A stretch of 64,000 bases of DNA from the NCBI GenBank assembly GCA_026724425.1, contig JAIUCV010000023.1:4841958-4905957 (forward strand), in the 5' to 3' direction. The translations under genes and the position numbers were made by a program. The notes under the pieces are model-generated. The model did not search any database, had not been told where the DNA came from, and saw only the letters and a program-made list of their open reading frames with translations. Numbering within the stretch: position 1 is the first letter of the stretch; every line of letters starts with the position of its first letter. Positions 37,411 through 49,088 of the stretch are shown here, in pieces. This DNA comes from Erythrophleum ivorense (lineage: Eukaryota; Streptophyta; Magnoliopsida; Fabales; Fabaceae).

Positions 37411-39104
37411 AAGGGCTAAGGCAAGGCTTCCAAGTATGTGGCCAAGAATTTTTGGAAGAAGATATTTAGTTATGAAATTAGAAAAAAAAGGAATGGAAGG
37501 TTAAGATTTGATCTTGAAAAGGTTGATCCAAGGATCTAAATTTAGTATGACCATTTAACTTCATTAGATTCATCTTCTTCACCTCCATTCCACCATTTTC
37601 ACGCCACACACAAGGAAGAAAGAAAGAAAAATGTGAAGACAGAGAGAAAGGGAGAAAAAGTGGAAGATGAAGTGAAACCAAGCAAAACTACCGCCATTCT
37701 TCACCAAATTTCTCCATCTTCTCCATCCTCTAACCATTTCCTCTAAAGGGCAACTACATATTCATCTTTTCTTCAAGGTGAAATGTTGCTCTAAGTGGGA
37801 AGAGAAGGGATTTTAGTGTGAGAAAAGCAAAGGAAGCAAGGCTTAAGCTTAAAGGGGTTTGATGTTGTCTTGGGAACTCCAAAAGCAAGTAAACCGAGTC
37901 CCAAGGATTGAGGAGCAAAGTTTACTAAGGTAGTAATTTTCCTCTCTCTTTCCTTAAGCTTGTATGTTTGTATAATGATGAGTGTTATGCTATATCAAGT
38001 TGTCATTTATGCTATAAGATGAGATATGTATGCTTAGATTGTGCCTAACCTTGTATGAAATTCCTCGCATTGCTATGTGATATGTGGCATCTTGACTGGC
38101 ATTATGTTATGTACTTGCATGCTTGCTTGTGAATGAGATTGATTTACTACTATTGAGATTTCATAATCTCACCCCAAATATAACCCATGCTAGGTTTGAG
38201 TTCAAGCAAAGAAAGAGCAAAGAATGTGGAGACATAAATCGAGGACCTTACTTTTATGCACCACATTTTGTTATGTAATTAAATATTTTAGATTACTGCA
38301 TGTATGAGTTATGCTATGACACTGTAAGGTACTCAGGTATGGAAATTCATGAATATAGTCAACCTTTGAGTAAATAGAATATGACTAGCGTGCCAAAAAC
38401 GCAAAAATGCATCTGCATATATAAAGGAAAAATAATAATAACAATATGTCAAGTGATGGGTAAAATTGTCCAATTTTTGTAGAGACACTTTAATATGAAT
38501 TTATACGCATTCTGCTGAGAAAGTAGTTTTCCCTTGTAAAGGGCTTAAAGAGCTTGAAGTAGAGCCCAGAACCGACCTCATACGATTTTTTTATAATTAA
38601 TTATGTATTTTCAAAGTTAGATAAGAAATTGGAAATGACCAAATGAATAGTGAAATTGTATGAAGAAGCTTTTAAAAGGAAAAAAATTAATTAGTTCAGG
38701 TTTCCATTGACTCCTCTAAGTTTTATATGAGGCAATTGTAGTAGGAAAAGTGTTATAAAATAAGGTATTACACACAACTTTGTATGTGTGTAGCCAAAGG
38801 GGGGAGCATTAATTCAAGAGAAAAAGTGTGTAGTTGTTTCCATGGTAGCTGTGACAACCCTACCTTCTAACTATTGTAATTATGGTTAAAATATACGTTT
38901 AATAATTAATTATCAAGGTTTGGGTGGTTACAATTTTTCATATTATGAAAATATGGAAAAAATTTGAACCTTGATGTTAGGGTCATCACCATGCCACCTC
39001 AACAAAATAAAATGTGCATAAAAGAAATCCTACTACCATAAGAGGCTTATGATTCAACCATCCATCAGTTTCAACACTCAATAACCTCCCACCCATCCAT
39101 CAGT

Positions 39105-39427
39105 TGGACCTTCGCCACGGCCAACCTATGTGGCGCCGCTGCGGAAATGCTTCCTGGAACTACTACTCGACTCCCAGGATTCTCGCCTCGGCGCAATATA
39201 TTTGCGCCGCGGCGAGTTTTGCTTCTGTCCAACACTAATTTTAATTCTTTGACTCGCGCCGCGGCGGGACACACTGCGCCGCGGCGGGTTTTGGTTCTGT
39301 TACCCTCCTGGGCGATTTTTTTCACTTCGCGCCGCGACGAGGTTAGTTGCGCCGCGGTGCCTTTCGGTTCTGTCTCTCGTTTGGCCGCGGCGAAGCCTTC
39401 TTGGCTGCGGCGGAATTCCCTTCTGTG
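39105..39427. repeat. GC-rich ~73-bp tandem repeat with GCGCCGCGGCG cores
   Basis: About five units anchored on TTC(T/C)TG at 39149, 39223, 39295, 39368 and 39421, so spacing is 74, 72, 73 and 53 bp. Each unit carries one or two GCGCCGCGGCG-like blocks. CpG is abundant here although the surrounding DNA is AT-rich. The open frames across it (39071-39428, both strands) are by-products of the repeat. Confidence 0.82.
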
Positions 39428-41224
39428 ACCACATTACCCAAATTTCGCCCCCTACACTCTAAATCTCATCTTAGGAACACTCCAAGTCCACCTACCCTTG
39501 TTTTGTGTGTTCCCAATGATGTTTATCTACCCTATTATCCCATCAATCCCTCTATTTACCATTGCAAAACTTAGATACTATTTCTTACTTGCCCAACTAG
39601 CTTATATCAACAAATTCAAGAATAAATGACAGTAAAGGTATTATGGTCACAAGGTGCATGGGGTCAATGCTTAATGTTCATATAAAATCGAATCACTTAT
39701 CCATTATTAGCCAATTACAATTAAAATGTTCAATCCCATGATAATCAAATTACATATACAATCCCTATACTTGGCAACTCATGATGCAATGCAGTAATGA
39801 TACAAAACTAGCAATTTAGTTATAATACATTTTGTCAAAGCTCCTAAACCGATGTGCTACCAAACCATTTAGCAAACTCCCATTAATTTTCTTCTTGCCA
39901 CTAAGAGGTCCGGTCCCTGAAAATGTTAGCCCATAACGGGGTGAGATATACAATCTCAGTAACAAAAGGGCAGATTCCATATATATGTACAAGTTAATCA
40001 ATCCAATGCAATTTCATGTCATCAATACCAGAATCATCAATTCAATTTGCAAATGAACTAGTTGAACTACAAAGAACTACTGTCTCATACCAACAGTTAT
40101 ACACAACATGTTAATGGCCAATAACTCTGGGAGAGGTCCGTCCACGGCACCTACTCCATAATGAGCACAACCAGGGCTCAGTGCATCTAGGGTCTGATCA
40201 CAACCCAGTGCCCGATCAAAGCACATACACGGGTGACAGCCGCACCACAGCTCCACCATGGACTCACAAGGTCCAATCACAATAACAATTCAAGTAGTCA
40301 ACTAGTCATTTATCATTTCAAAACCATATATGTGCAAACAATATCAGATCAACATGAACATATACATGGAAGTGAAGAATAACCCCAGTTACCTCAATGA
40401 AGCCAATTACTCTTCCCCTAGCTACCATAATAATCCAAATGCACACCAAGCCTATAACAAGTATAATTATCATCATTTCTAATCACAATCAAATATCCAA
40501 AGAGTTGAACTACTAATGATAGACTAGAGGTTACTCACCTAATTACCAAGGAATTTAATTCCGGATTCCAACTTTCCCACACCAAAAATTGCCATAGTTC
40601 ACTCCAATTTCTGGGTAATTTCACATGAAACTAAAGCCCATATCATATGTCAACTATAGGGGTCTCAAACTAACAGAAAATGCATCAAAATAGGAAGGAT
40701 ATACTCACTTAACAACAGCCATAGCCTCACCTCCAAAAATCCACCATGGACTCACCAAAATTCGCATTTCAATCATCAAGCCCAGAAAATTGGGTTTTTC
40801 ACCATTATCTCCTTGTAATTTCACACAATAACAGAACCCATTGTGATAATACATCCTTAGGGGCATTTTCCAGCAATGTGAGACACAAAATGGAAGGGAA
40901 AAGCTTACCTAATCCTCCCTCTAACCTCTAAGTCCGAAAGTCTTGCAAAGAATCACCCAACACCAAATTTTAGATTTAAGAAGAAGATGAAAATGCTCAA
41001 ACCCAGAAATTAATCGGACCAAAATGAAGAGGAGGATGAGAGGGACATGTTTTGTATAGATTACCTTGGCCAAATCTTCCTCTAGAAGTGAGAAATGGTG
41101 GAGGAATGCAGAAAAACCCTAGCCCCTCTTCTCAAGTGCGAAAATAGCTTTCTACGTCTGCAGAACATGAATCCCTTGGCAGCCAAATGGGTGGAGAGAA
41201 GGCTTCTTAGGGTTTTAGTGAAGA

Positions 41225-41640
41225 TGGGCTGGTCCAATGGGCCCATTATTTCAAGTGGGCTGGTGTTAAATGAGATGGGCTGCAGAAAATTTAAAGCTAG
41301 AAGTGGGATATGCTGACCCAATGACCCAATTCATTGTGGGTTCAGATTTTCATACTTGTTGGGCCTTATTTCATAAGTTGGGCTGCAGAAATTTGATTGG
41401 GTTAGGCCAAGTTCCAAGAGTCAATTCAATTTGGGTCTGCATAATGTGTGTTGGGCCAACTATAAGGGCTTATATAAATTGGGTTGTGGGCCTCAATTTC
41501 ACTAAATCAAATTGGGCTATTGTTAGGTGATCTCTCTTGGCCCAAGTCTCATGATAAGGAGTTAGGCTTACACTTAAAGTCATTGGGCCTCCATAAATCC
41601 TTACCCATGGCTATTTCAAATTAATTTTAGGCCCAAATTA
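41225..41640 (-). promoter_or_regulatory. Cluster of TGGGCC/TGGGCT motifs in LTR U3
   Basis: At least ten TGGGC(C/T) words or their complements in about 415 bp, close to the U3 start of the minus-strand solo LTR. TGGGCY ('site II') elements bind TCP factors in plant promoters active in dividing cells. A role here is inferred from position and density only. Confidence 0.45.
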
Positions 41641-42640
41641 AGCTTTAATCTAATTGAAATCTTAAACCCATATTAATAACTTATTTCTCTGTAAATTTTC
41701 ATTCGTATAGTTTGCTTAATTATTTCAAAATAATTATTCTCAATTAGTCCAAATACATTATTAACACCTTAATTAATTTTTTGGGTGTTATAGTAGCTCA
41801 CTCGTCCTTCTCTCATGCACGATTGTTTGCTTTACTTGTCTTTGAATGTGTGTGTATGTGTATCTTAAGCCATGAACAATGTTCTAGCATGAGCTCTTAT
41901 TCTATGGTACCATGATGATGTATTATATTTTCAAATGATGTTCATGGTGTTTGTTTTGGTTTGCTTGAGTATGGTGAGGCCAAGAACCCTTAGCCATAGT
42001 AAGGATGAGCCAAGAATCCTTAAGATTAGTTGAAACAAAGTAAAGAATCTCTCAAAAGTGAAGTTGACTCCCAAAAGCAAAGTTGAGTCCAAGAACCTCT
42101 TAAAAAATGGGTAAGTTAAGTCTACAATCCACAAGTAAATGGGTGAGGCCAATCCACTTACTTGGTAAGCCTTTATATGTTATGTATGATTTGCTCAAGT
42201 GTTAAAATTGTTTCTTGAATGATTGCACATGTTCATATGCCATGCATGCATTTATAAGACTTGTTTTGCTTCTTTTATGTATGATGGAATAGGAGATGAG
42301 ATATTCGAATTCTTTGAGTCTCACCCCCTCCTTTCCAATGATCTAATATGCTAGGTGGACCAAGAGAGCAAGGTAATAGAAGCCAACCACCTTGAAGATG
42401 AGAGCTTGACATCACGATGCATAGTTTTTGTTCTTTAAGGCCATATTAGTGTCTAATGGTGTAATCCATTATTGTATATGGTCTATGACCTTTGAAACAT
42501 ATGTAATTATGTTAAGATATGATGTAGAAATGAGAGGATTTGTCATGTGAATGATGGAATGTTATTTGAGTATGTAATGGCAAATTGTGCTTCTTGAAAG
42601 TTTGATGTAAGTATATATAAATATAAGTGAGATAGCCAAA

Positions 42641-42829
42641 TTGAGATGTATGAGGTTTGAGACCCTTTGGGCAACTCACACAAGCCATAATCATGCTTTT
42701 AGACTTGCCCAAAAGGTGCCAAACCTTAAGGAAAACCATTTAGACATTTTGGTATCCTATATAAATCCAAAATTAACCATAATAGAACTCTATGTCACTT
42801 TTTGCCCAAATGAGCTTTTCTTGACCTGA
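42641..42829 (+). other. Small open frame inside the E1 3' LTR
   Basis: Sixty-two codons homologous to 19572-19832 of the 5' LTR. The NHAFRLAQ core is retained. No known family. Confidence 0.22.
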
Positions 42830-43777
42830 GATTTGGCATACAATACTTGTTGAGGGATTTTTGGAAAGCTAAAGAAAATAATTTTTGGAGGTCTAAAGAA
42901 TATTAGATGAATTTTCAAAGTTGGCAAAAATTCTAGTTTTGGTCATGTCACTATTCACTCAGGTCCAAAAATGAAATCTATCACACAGAGCTCAAATGAT
43001 GTCCAATTGTCATAAAATTTTATATGAAAAAACTAGACATTCCCAGAGACTTGTTCCAACTAGAAGTACCTCATTTGGAAGTCTAGAGAGAAAGATATGA
43101 ATTTTCAAAGAATCTATCTAGTACTAGGCACTCCAACTAACCTTAGGTATTGTTTGATTAGATTTTGAGGTCTGAACGTCCCTAAACTGGTCTGGTATTA
43201 TTTTTTCCCTCTATCTAACATTCACAAATTTCCAGATTGGTATCATTTTCATAAATTAGATTTTTTTAAAATTAATTGGATATTTTTGAAATTTACTACA
43301 AAATTCTGTGATAGCATTAGTGGACAGCCAGACCTCTAGACCAATTTGAATGTCAAACATCTTCTATGTTGTGTTTCATGGTCTAAAAATATTTTCAGCA
43401 TAAAGCATACATGTGTAGCTTTCCAGAATGGCCAAAAATGCAAAAATTTGATTTTTCTAGAATTAGTTATAATTTTTTAAAGTTTTATGACAGAAATGAG
43501 AAAAATCTGGTCAATATATATATATGTATCTTATACTTCCTTTTGGTTTCCACAAGATGTAAGCCACTTTTAATGATGAAAATGAGTTGTATTCATGTAA
43601 TTAAATATGAGAATGTGATGTATGAGCTCATATGGTCCATGTGACATCGAATAGAATTTTTTATACACAATGTAACGTTAAAAAATGCATTACTTTAATC
43701 CCCTTCTTCTTACCCCTTCATGGAATGCATGATGTAAAGCATGAAAATGTGATAGAATACAAATATAAGTCATTACA

Positions 43778-44640
43778 CAGGTGGCCATGGGTGTCTTAGA
43801 AACCAAAATGGACCATTTGGACCCCTTATGAGACACAAATTAAGCCATTTTGCAACCTAATGTCAAGATATGACCAAATGAACAAATTTGACCATGAAAT
43901 TTGGCATACATATAGATCTCATCCAGATATTTTTGAAAAGATAAAGGTCAGATCATTTAGAGCTCTGTGGAATTAATTATGAATTTTTAAAATTGGTATT
44001 TTTTTTGTTGTTCTGATGCAAACATTGTTCATATGGTCAGTTTCTCAGGCTACATTATTCGAGCAACAAATGGTATTCAATGCTCATGAAATTGTATAGG
44101 CATAAACTAAACATAATAAGCTTTCCATGGCCATTGAGATCACCCCAATTGGACATTTGAGCAGGGGGATATGAATTTTTGAAGTTAGAGGATAGTACCA
44201 GTAGTGACAGGCGACCTTTGATATTGTTCTATCAATTTTCACTAGGTAGACATCTCTGTTTAGTCTAGAATTATTTTTAGTATAAAGTAGACATCTGTAG
44301 CTTTCCAAAATGATAGTGTGTATGATTTTGATTTTTTAAAAATTAGTTATGATTTTTCAAAATTCATGACAATAATATGGAATTTCAATTTGAGGCTTCA
44401 CATCTTGTTTTTATGTATCCACTTCCTTTGCTCGAGTTTTAGGCCACTTCTTGAGATGGTTATGAGTTTTATTTGTGTAATTAAATATGAGAATGAGATG
44501 AATGAGTTCATATGGTCCACAGGATACTGAATGAAAAATTTATGTCTGATGCAACGCAATTAAATTGATTATTTTAATGTCTTTTCTTTGAGAATTCTAT
44601 GAAATCCAATGAAGTAAACCTAAAAATGTTATAAGATGAG
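43778..44640 (+). repeat. LTR fragment U, right part
   Basis: Continues the LTR broken at 13361, starting with the duplicated target CAGGT, then GGCCATGGG. It is homologous to 48212-49070. It is interrupted at 44641 by a solo LTR and finishes at 48187-48211 (GCCTAGTAAATATGTGTTACA). Confidence 0.75.
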
Positions 44641-47600
44641 TGTAACACCATGATTTCCTAGCTCAATCTATACTACTTTCATGTCTCATGTCATGAATTG
44701 TGCAAAAGGATAGGAAAAATGACATTAAAATAATACATTATTTAGCGTTGCATCACGTATAAAAATTTCATTCGGTGTCACGTGGACCATATGATCTCAT
44801 ATGTCACATTCTCATATTTAATTACATGGATACAACTTATTTTTATCACCACAAGTGGCCTACAACTCGTGAAAACTAAAGGGAAGCATAAAACTCATAC
44901 TTGTATTTTTTTGCCAAAATTTTACCATTTCTGTCACAAATTTGAAAAATCATAACTAATTCTAAAAAAATTGAAATCATGCATTCTTAATCATCTTGAA
45001 AATATACACATATCTAATTTATGTTAAAAATACTTCCAGACCATGAAACATAACACAGAAGACATTTGACATTCAAAAAGATCCAGAGGTCTGGCTGTCC
45101 ACTAGTGCTGTCACAAGTTTCTGTAGCAAATTTTAAAAATATCCAATTAATTCTAAAAAAATCCAATCTATGTAAATAATATTAATATAGAAAGCTACAG
45201 ATGTTATCTAGAGAAACAAAATAACTCTAGACCAGTTCAGACATGTACATACCTTGAAACCTAATCAAACAATACCTGAGGTCAGTTGAGGGTCCTGATA
45301 CTGGGCAGGAATTTCAAAAATTCATATCCCCCTCTCTAGACATGAAAATGAGGTGTTCCTAGTTTTCACATGCCGCTAGGAATGTCTAGTTTCTCCATAT
45401 AAAATTTTGTGACAATTGGACATCATTTTCCTAATGAGTGACAAAATTCAATTTCGGACCAGTACTACAGTATCAATGACCAAAACCAAAAAAAAAATTT
45501 AACTTTAATAATTTTTCCAAATATTCCACAGACCTCCAAAAATTACCTACTTTAGCTTCCCAAAAAGAACTAAATAAGCTCTAGATACATGCCAAATTTC
45601 AAACCAAGAAGAGCTCATTTGAATAAAAAGTAATATAGCCTCATGAAATGGTCATTTTTGTTCCCTATCAAGAGTCACTTTAGTCTAAATGGCCTCCTCT
45701 TGAATTTGGCACCTCTTGGGCAAGTTTAAAAGTATAATTATGACTTGTAGGAACTGCCCAAGTGGTCCCAAACCCTATGCATCTTAATTTGGCCACTCCA
45801 CATATGTAATCATAACCACACAATAGGCAATTTCCATGATTTGCATTAATTTAATGTCACATATGGGCTACATAATATTCATACATCATATTAATATTAC
45901 TCAAGGTCTTACATTACCAAAATAATATATACAAGACCACTTTGATATTTAAATATAAAGAAAACTACTAAATCTTCCAAGTGTAGCTAGTTAGAGTTCT
46001 TAGCTTGCCTTTCTTGCATCTTGAGAGCCACCTAAACATTTCAAGATGGAAGGAGGGAAGGGGAGTGAGATTCCAAGAATCCCAATAGCTCACACACACC
46101 CATTCACATACATTCAAGGCATACATACATCAATGACACAATTATGAAATATAAGGTGTGCAAAACTACAATTTCATGCCACATGTACACATCAAGATCA
46201 TTCTCATGCTCTAGGGACTTTTGGTTTAGCCTCACCCCATTTTTAGGACTTTTGGAGTTGCCTCACTCTTGGTTTAGGGACTTTTGACTTAGCCTCACCC
46301 ATCCAAGGGACTTTTGGTCTAGTCTCACCCATGCCTTGAGACTTTTGGCACATTCTCACCCACTTTAAAGGACTTTAAGCATTACCTCACCCTTATGAGC
46401 TAATCTCACATTCAAAGGCATTCAAGAGCACACATTGGTACCAATGCAATTCCATAAGATCATGTGGCATATTACCAAATCATAAAAACACATGAAAGTA
46501 CACAATGATATACATATGCACACAAGAAAGTATGAAGAATAAGGTGGAGAGCTACCTTTCAATTTATGCAAGCTTACTTTGCTAATTCCTTCCCCTCTTT
46601 GATTTCACAAGAGCACTTAGGTTGTTAGTTATTCTCTTGGCCTAGACATCACAAGGAACACACAATCACATAATTGAAGTAAGCCAAGACACTAAACTAA
46701 AGCTTAAACATACATTTGGTTTCATACTTGGCATTATGGTTCCATAAGTAGCCTAATGAAGCAACTCTTGGAATTCAATTTCTAGGTTCCATTCTCTTGT
46801 TATTTCTAGACTTCTTGGACTCATTTAAGGTTCTTGGGGCCATCACACATTCAATTGCACAATTAAAAATCTAAGTTGCTTCATAAAGCACCATTATGGA
46901 CACCATTGCCCTATCTCTCATTCCATGATTCCTAAATTTTTTCCAATGGTTCCTCTCATCTTCTAATATCATATGAAGTTGTAAACCAAGGCTAGAACAA
47001 ATTAAAACACTTCCTAGCCCTATAAATTATGCTTGGCCGAGGCACACCCATCAAAGGAGGTTCTTGGAGTTCAAAATTTTTCCTTGATGGAAGAGCCACT
47101 TGGGGAGGTTTCTAAGGGTCTTAGGAGCTCAAGGAAACATTCAAATAACCAAGAAAATATTCACCCAAAATCAAATTTTACAAAACCCTAAGGAAGCCTA
47201 CACTTTTCTATCTTGATTTCCATTGGTCTTTACTTGAATTTCTTGCCATATTCTTAATCCTTGCACTCTTTTTCCTATGTTTCTCCCTTGGTTCTGCCCA
47301 AAATTCATCTCCTCCTACCCCCCTTATGTTCTAAGTTTGTTTCCAATGCCTTTCTTCCTTGGTTCTCTTCTCCTTAGCAAATTCAAAATTTTCCCCATAG
47401 TTCTGGACTTAAAACAGAACCAAAAAGCTCAACTAAGCCATAAAAAAAGAGGAGGAAGATAGAAGAATAAGATTCAGAGGAAGAGGCATAAAATTCTATA
47501 AGATTATCCAGTTTTTCCTTGGTTTTCTTCCTCTTTTTCTTCCCCTTTTGGTGTGCCTAAGAGAGCAAATCAATTTTTGTATTTTAGGCAAAAAATTTCA

Positions 47601-48186
47601 TCCTTAAGAAGGTGGGAGAAGAAAGGAGAAGTGTGTGGGAGTTTCTAGAAGTATACTTTTCCAAAAATTCCAATTTCGTCCTTTTATAATGGCAATTTCA
47701 TTTCAGCTTCGTTTTAGTTCCTTTTTGAGAACTGTCTTTTCCATTATAAAATTTGGATTCCCAATTTAATAAAATGCCTTTGAATCACTCAATTTGGAGC
47801 TAAAAGCTTACCGACTGACTTTGTCAAAGTTCAAGCTCACCGACTTCGGAAAACGTACACCGAAGGGGCTTTACCGATCTTGGGACTTCCTATGGTTTTT
47901 AAGGCCTCGAGAACCTTGGGCAACTCAAAACTTTCATTTAAAATGCCCTCCTATGTGTTTTTCCAAAAGTTGCACTTATTTACGAAAAATGTCATTACAT
48001 TTCGTCAGTTTTCATCACAAATTGTTTCTCCGTCCTCACTCTATTTTTTTCCGTTGGAGCCTAAAATTATCATTTTTAGGAGTCTAAGACTCTATTTAAA
48101 TTTTTTGGGACATTATTTAGGTCATTTTGAAGGACTTGCTTTTATATGGTTCATTTCGTCATTTTACAAAAATTACATTCGTTACA
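44641..48186 (-). repeat. Solo LTR (minus) inside U
   Basis: Plus strand TGTAACACC at 44641 to CGTTACA at 48186 (3546 bp), flanked by ATGAG (44636-44640) and ATAAG (48187-48191). It is related to the E0-type LTRs but more diverged (compare 45700-45790 with 15910-15990). It has a run of LTR-internal 'ggacttttgg...cctcaccc' short repeats at 46205-46400. No internal region and no gene. Confidence 0.84.
46205..46400. repeat. Short tandem repeat, ~35-45 bp units in solo LTR
   Basis: Five to six imperfect copies of 'GGGACTTTTGG...AGCCTCACCC'. Weaker counterparts occur in the other LTRs (9000-9110, 16490-16670, 61210-61390), so this is an old LTR-internal array. Confidence 0.65.
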
Positions 48187-48211
48187 ATAAGCCTAGTAAA
48201 TATGTGTTACA
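48187..48211 (+). repeat. Terminal piece of LTR U
   Basis: Starts with the target duplication ATAAG and ends in GTGTTACA, a normal LTR terminus. It is followed immediately by CAAGTGGCC, the start of a second LTR tail. Confidence 0.7.
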
Positions 48212-49088
48212 CAAGTGGCCATGAAAGCCTTGGAACCAAATTTGACTCTCTTGAGACCCTTTAAGAGGCTTAAAAGAGCAAATTTGCATCCCTATGGACG
48301 AATGAACGAATTTTCTCATAAAATTTGGCATGCATATAGATCTTATCTAGAGTTTTTTGAAAAGATAAAGACCAGATTATTTGGAGCTCTATGGAATTAA
48401 TTATGAATTTTCAAAATTGTCAAATTTTAGCTATTCTAGTATAATTATTGTTCATTTAATTAGTTTCTTCTCCAATGTTATTTAAAGGCCAAATGATGTC
48501 CAATGCTTATGAAATTTTACAAGCATAAACTAGACATGATAAGCTTCTTATAGCCACTAAGATCACTTCAATCAGATGTCTGAGCAAGGAGATATGAATT
48601 TTTTAAGTTCTATGATAGTACTAGTAGTGCTAGGCGAGTTTGGTTACTATTCCATTGATTTTTAGTAGCTAAATGTCCCTATTTTGGTCTAGACTTTTTT
48701 TTTAACATAAAGTAGACATCTGTAACTTTCTAGAATAGTATAGTGTGCCTAATTTTGATTTTTTTAGAATTAGTTATGATTTTTCAAAATTCATGATAGA
48801 AAGTTGGCATACTAATCCGAGGCTACACATGCAATTTTTGTGTATATGGTTTATGAGCTCGAGTTATTGGCCACTTCTTGAGATAGTTCTAAGTTGTATT
48901 TGTGTATTTAGATATGAGAATGATATGGTTGAGTTCATATGGTCCACAGGACATAAAATGAAAATTTTATCTATGACGTAACACGAAAATAATCTAATAT
49001 TTTAATGTCATTTTCTTAGAAAGCTTGTATTATTCAAGGATATGTGATTAGAATGGCATGAGTTAGGCTAGATGAATATAGTGTTACA
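48212..49088 (+). repeat. LTR tail V (second copy of the U tail)
   Basis: About 877 bp from CAAGTGGCCATG to TAGTGTTACA, homologous along its length to 43778-44640 plus 48192-48211. It starts exactly at the CAAGT word that marks the E1 target site. This is the right edge of the nested LTR block. Confidence 0.75.

Larger units (their letters stand above)
27090..38772 (+). mobile_element. E2: complete non-coding LTR retrotransposon (LARD-like)
   Basis: Inserted in the E1 3' LTR with a perfect target duplication, CACAA at 27085-27089 and 38773-38777. LTRs are 27090-29291 (2202 bp) and 33144-38772 (about 2447 bp after removing a solo LTR). The internal region of 3852 bp has a PBS and polypurine tract but no gag-pol frame. 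Where not interrupted the two LTRs are nearly identical, so E2 is younger than E1. It must have been moved by proteins supplied in trans. Confidence 0.93.
33144..38772 (+). repeat. 3' LTR of E2 (split by a solo LTR)
   Basis: Pieces 33144-33618 and 36801-38772 join across a solo LTR to give about 2447 bp, ending GGTATTACA. Includes the CCATGGTTAA-type tandem block at 37318-37410 and the conserved hairpin at about 38152-38173. Confidence 0.9.
38852..41792 (-). repeat. Solo LTR (minus) of a distinct family inside the E1 3' LTR
   Basis: On the plus strand it begins TGACAACCC at 38852 and ends GGGTGTTATA at 41792 (about 2.94 kb; the minus-strand start TATAACACCC has lost its expected G). TAGCT occurs just before (38846-38850) and just after (41794-41798), a target duplication offset by one base at each end. 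The E1 LTR reads on continuously across it (CATGGTAGCTCACTC; compare 18776-18790). It is more GC-rich than its surroundings and contains a GC-rich tandem repeat, a TGAGAT/ATCTCA hairpin at 39940-39957 and many TGGGC(C/T) motifs. Confidence 0.8.
13362..43777 (+). mobile_element. E1: chromodomain Ty3/gypsy retrotransposon (Tekay/Del-like), with nested insertions
   Basis: Complete but dead element. It has a 5' LTR (13362-20776, interrupted), PBS, gag, protease, RT, RNase H, integrase with chromodomain, polypurine tract and 3' LTR (25456-43777, interrupted). With insertions removed, the LTRs are about 3699 and 3686 bp, an agreement that supports the boundaries. Flanks are CAAGT (13357-13361) and CAGGT (43778-43782), a 5-bp target duplication with one change. 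The C-terminal chromodomain and very long LTRs are typical of the Tekay/Del clade. Divergence between the LTRs and numerous stops indicate an old insertion. Confidence 0.9.
25456..43777 (+). repeat. 3' LTR of E1 (split by E2 and a solo LTR)
   Basis: Starts with TGTAATATCCG and ends CATTACA at 43777. It consists of 25456-27089, 38778-38850 and 41799-43777, joined across two insertions. Each junction reads through to sequence colinear with the 5' LTR: 18700-18790 covers both breakpoints. A TATA box lies at 26003-26010 and a small open frame at 42641-42829. Confidence 0.88.

Noticed and set aside
39071..39428. Arginine/alanine-rich open frames in the GC-rich block
   Set aside because: They arise from the GCGCCGCGGCG tandem repeat, which depletes stops. 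No homology recognised.
13362..43777. Endogenous pararetrovirus instead of a retrotransposon
   Set aside because: LTRs, target duplications, integrase and chromodomain are present, and no movement or coat protein motifs are seen.
47794..48224. Overlapping 97- and 114-residue plus-strand frames
   Set aside because: They lie antisense within the solo LTR terminal region, and related frames in other LTRs are not conserved.
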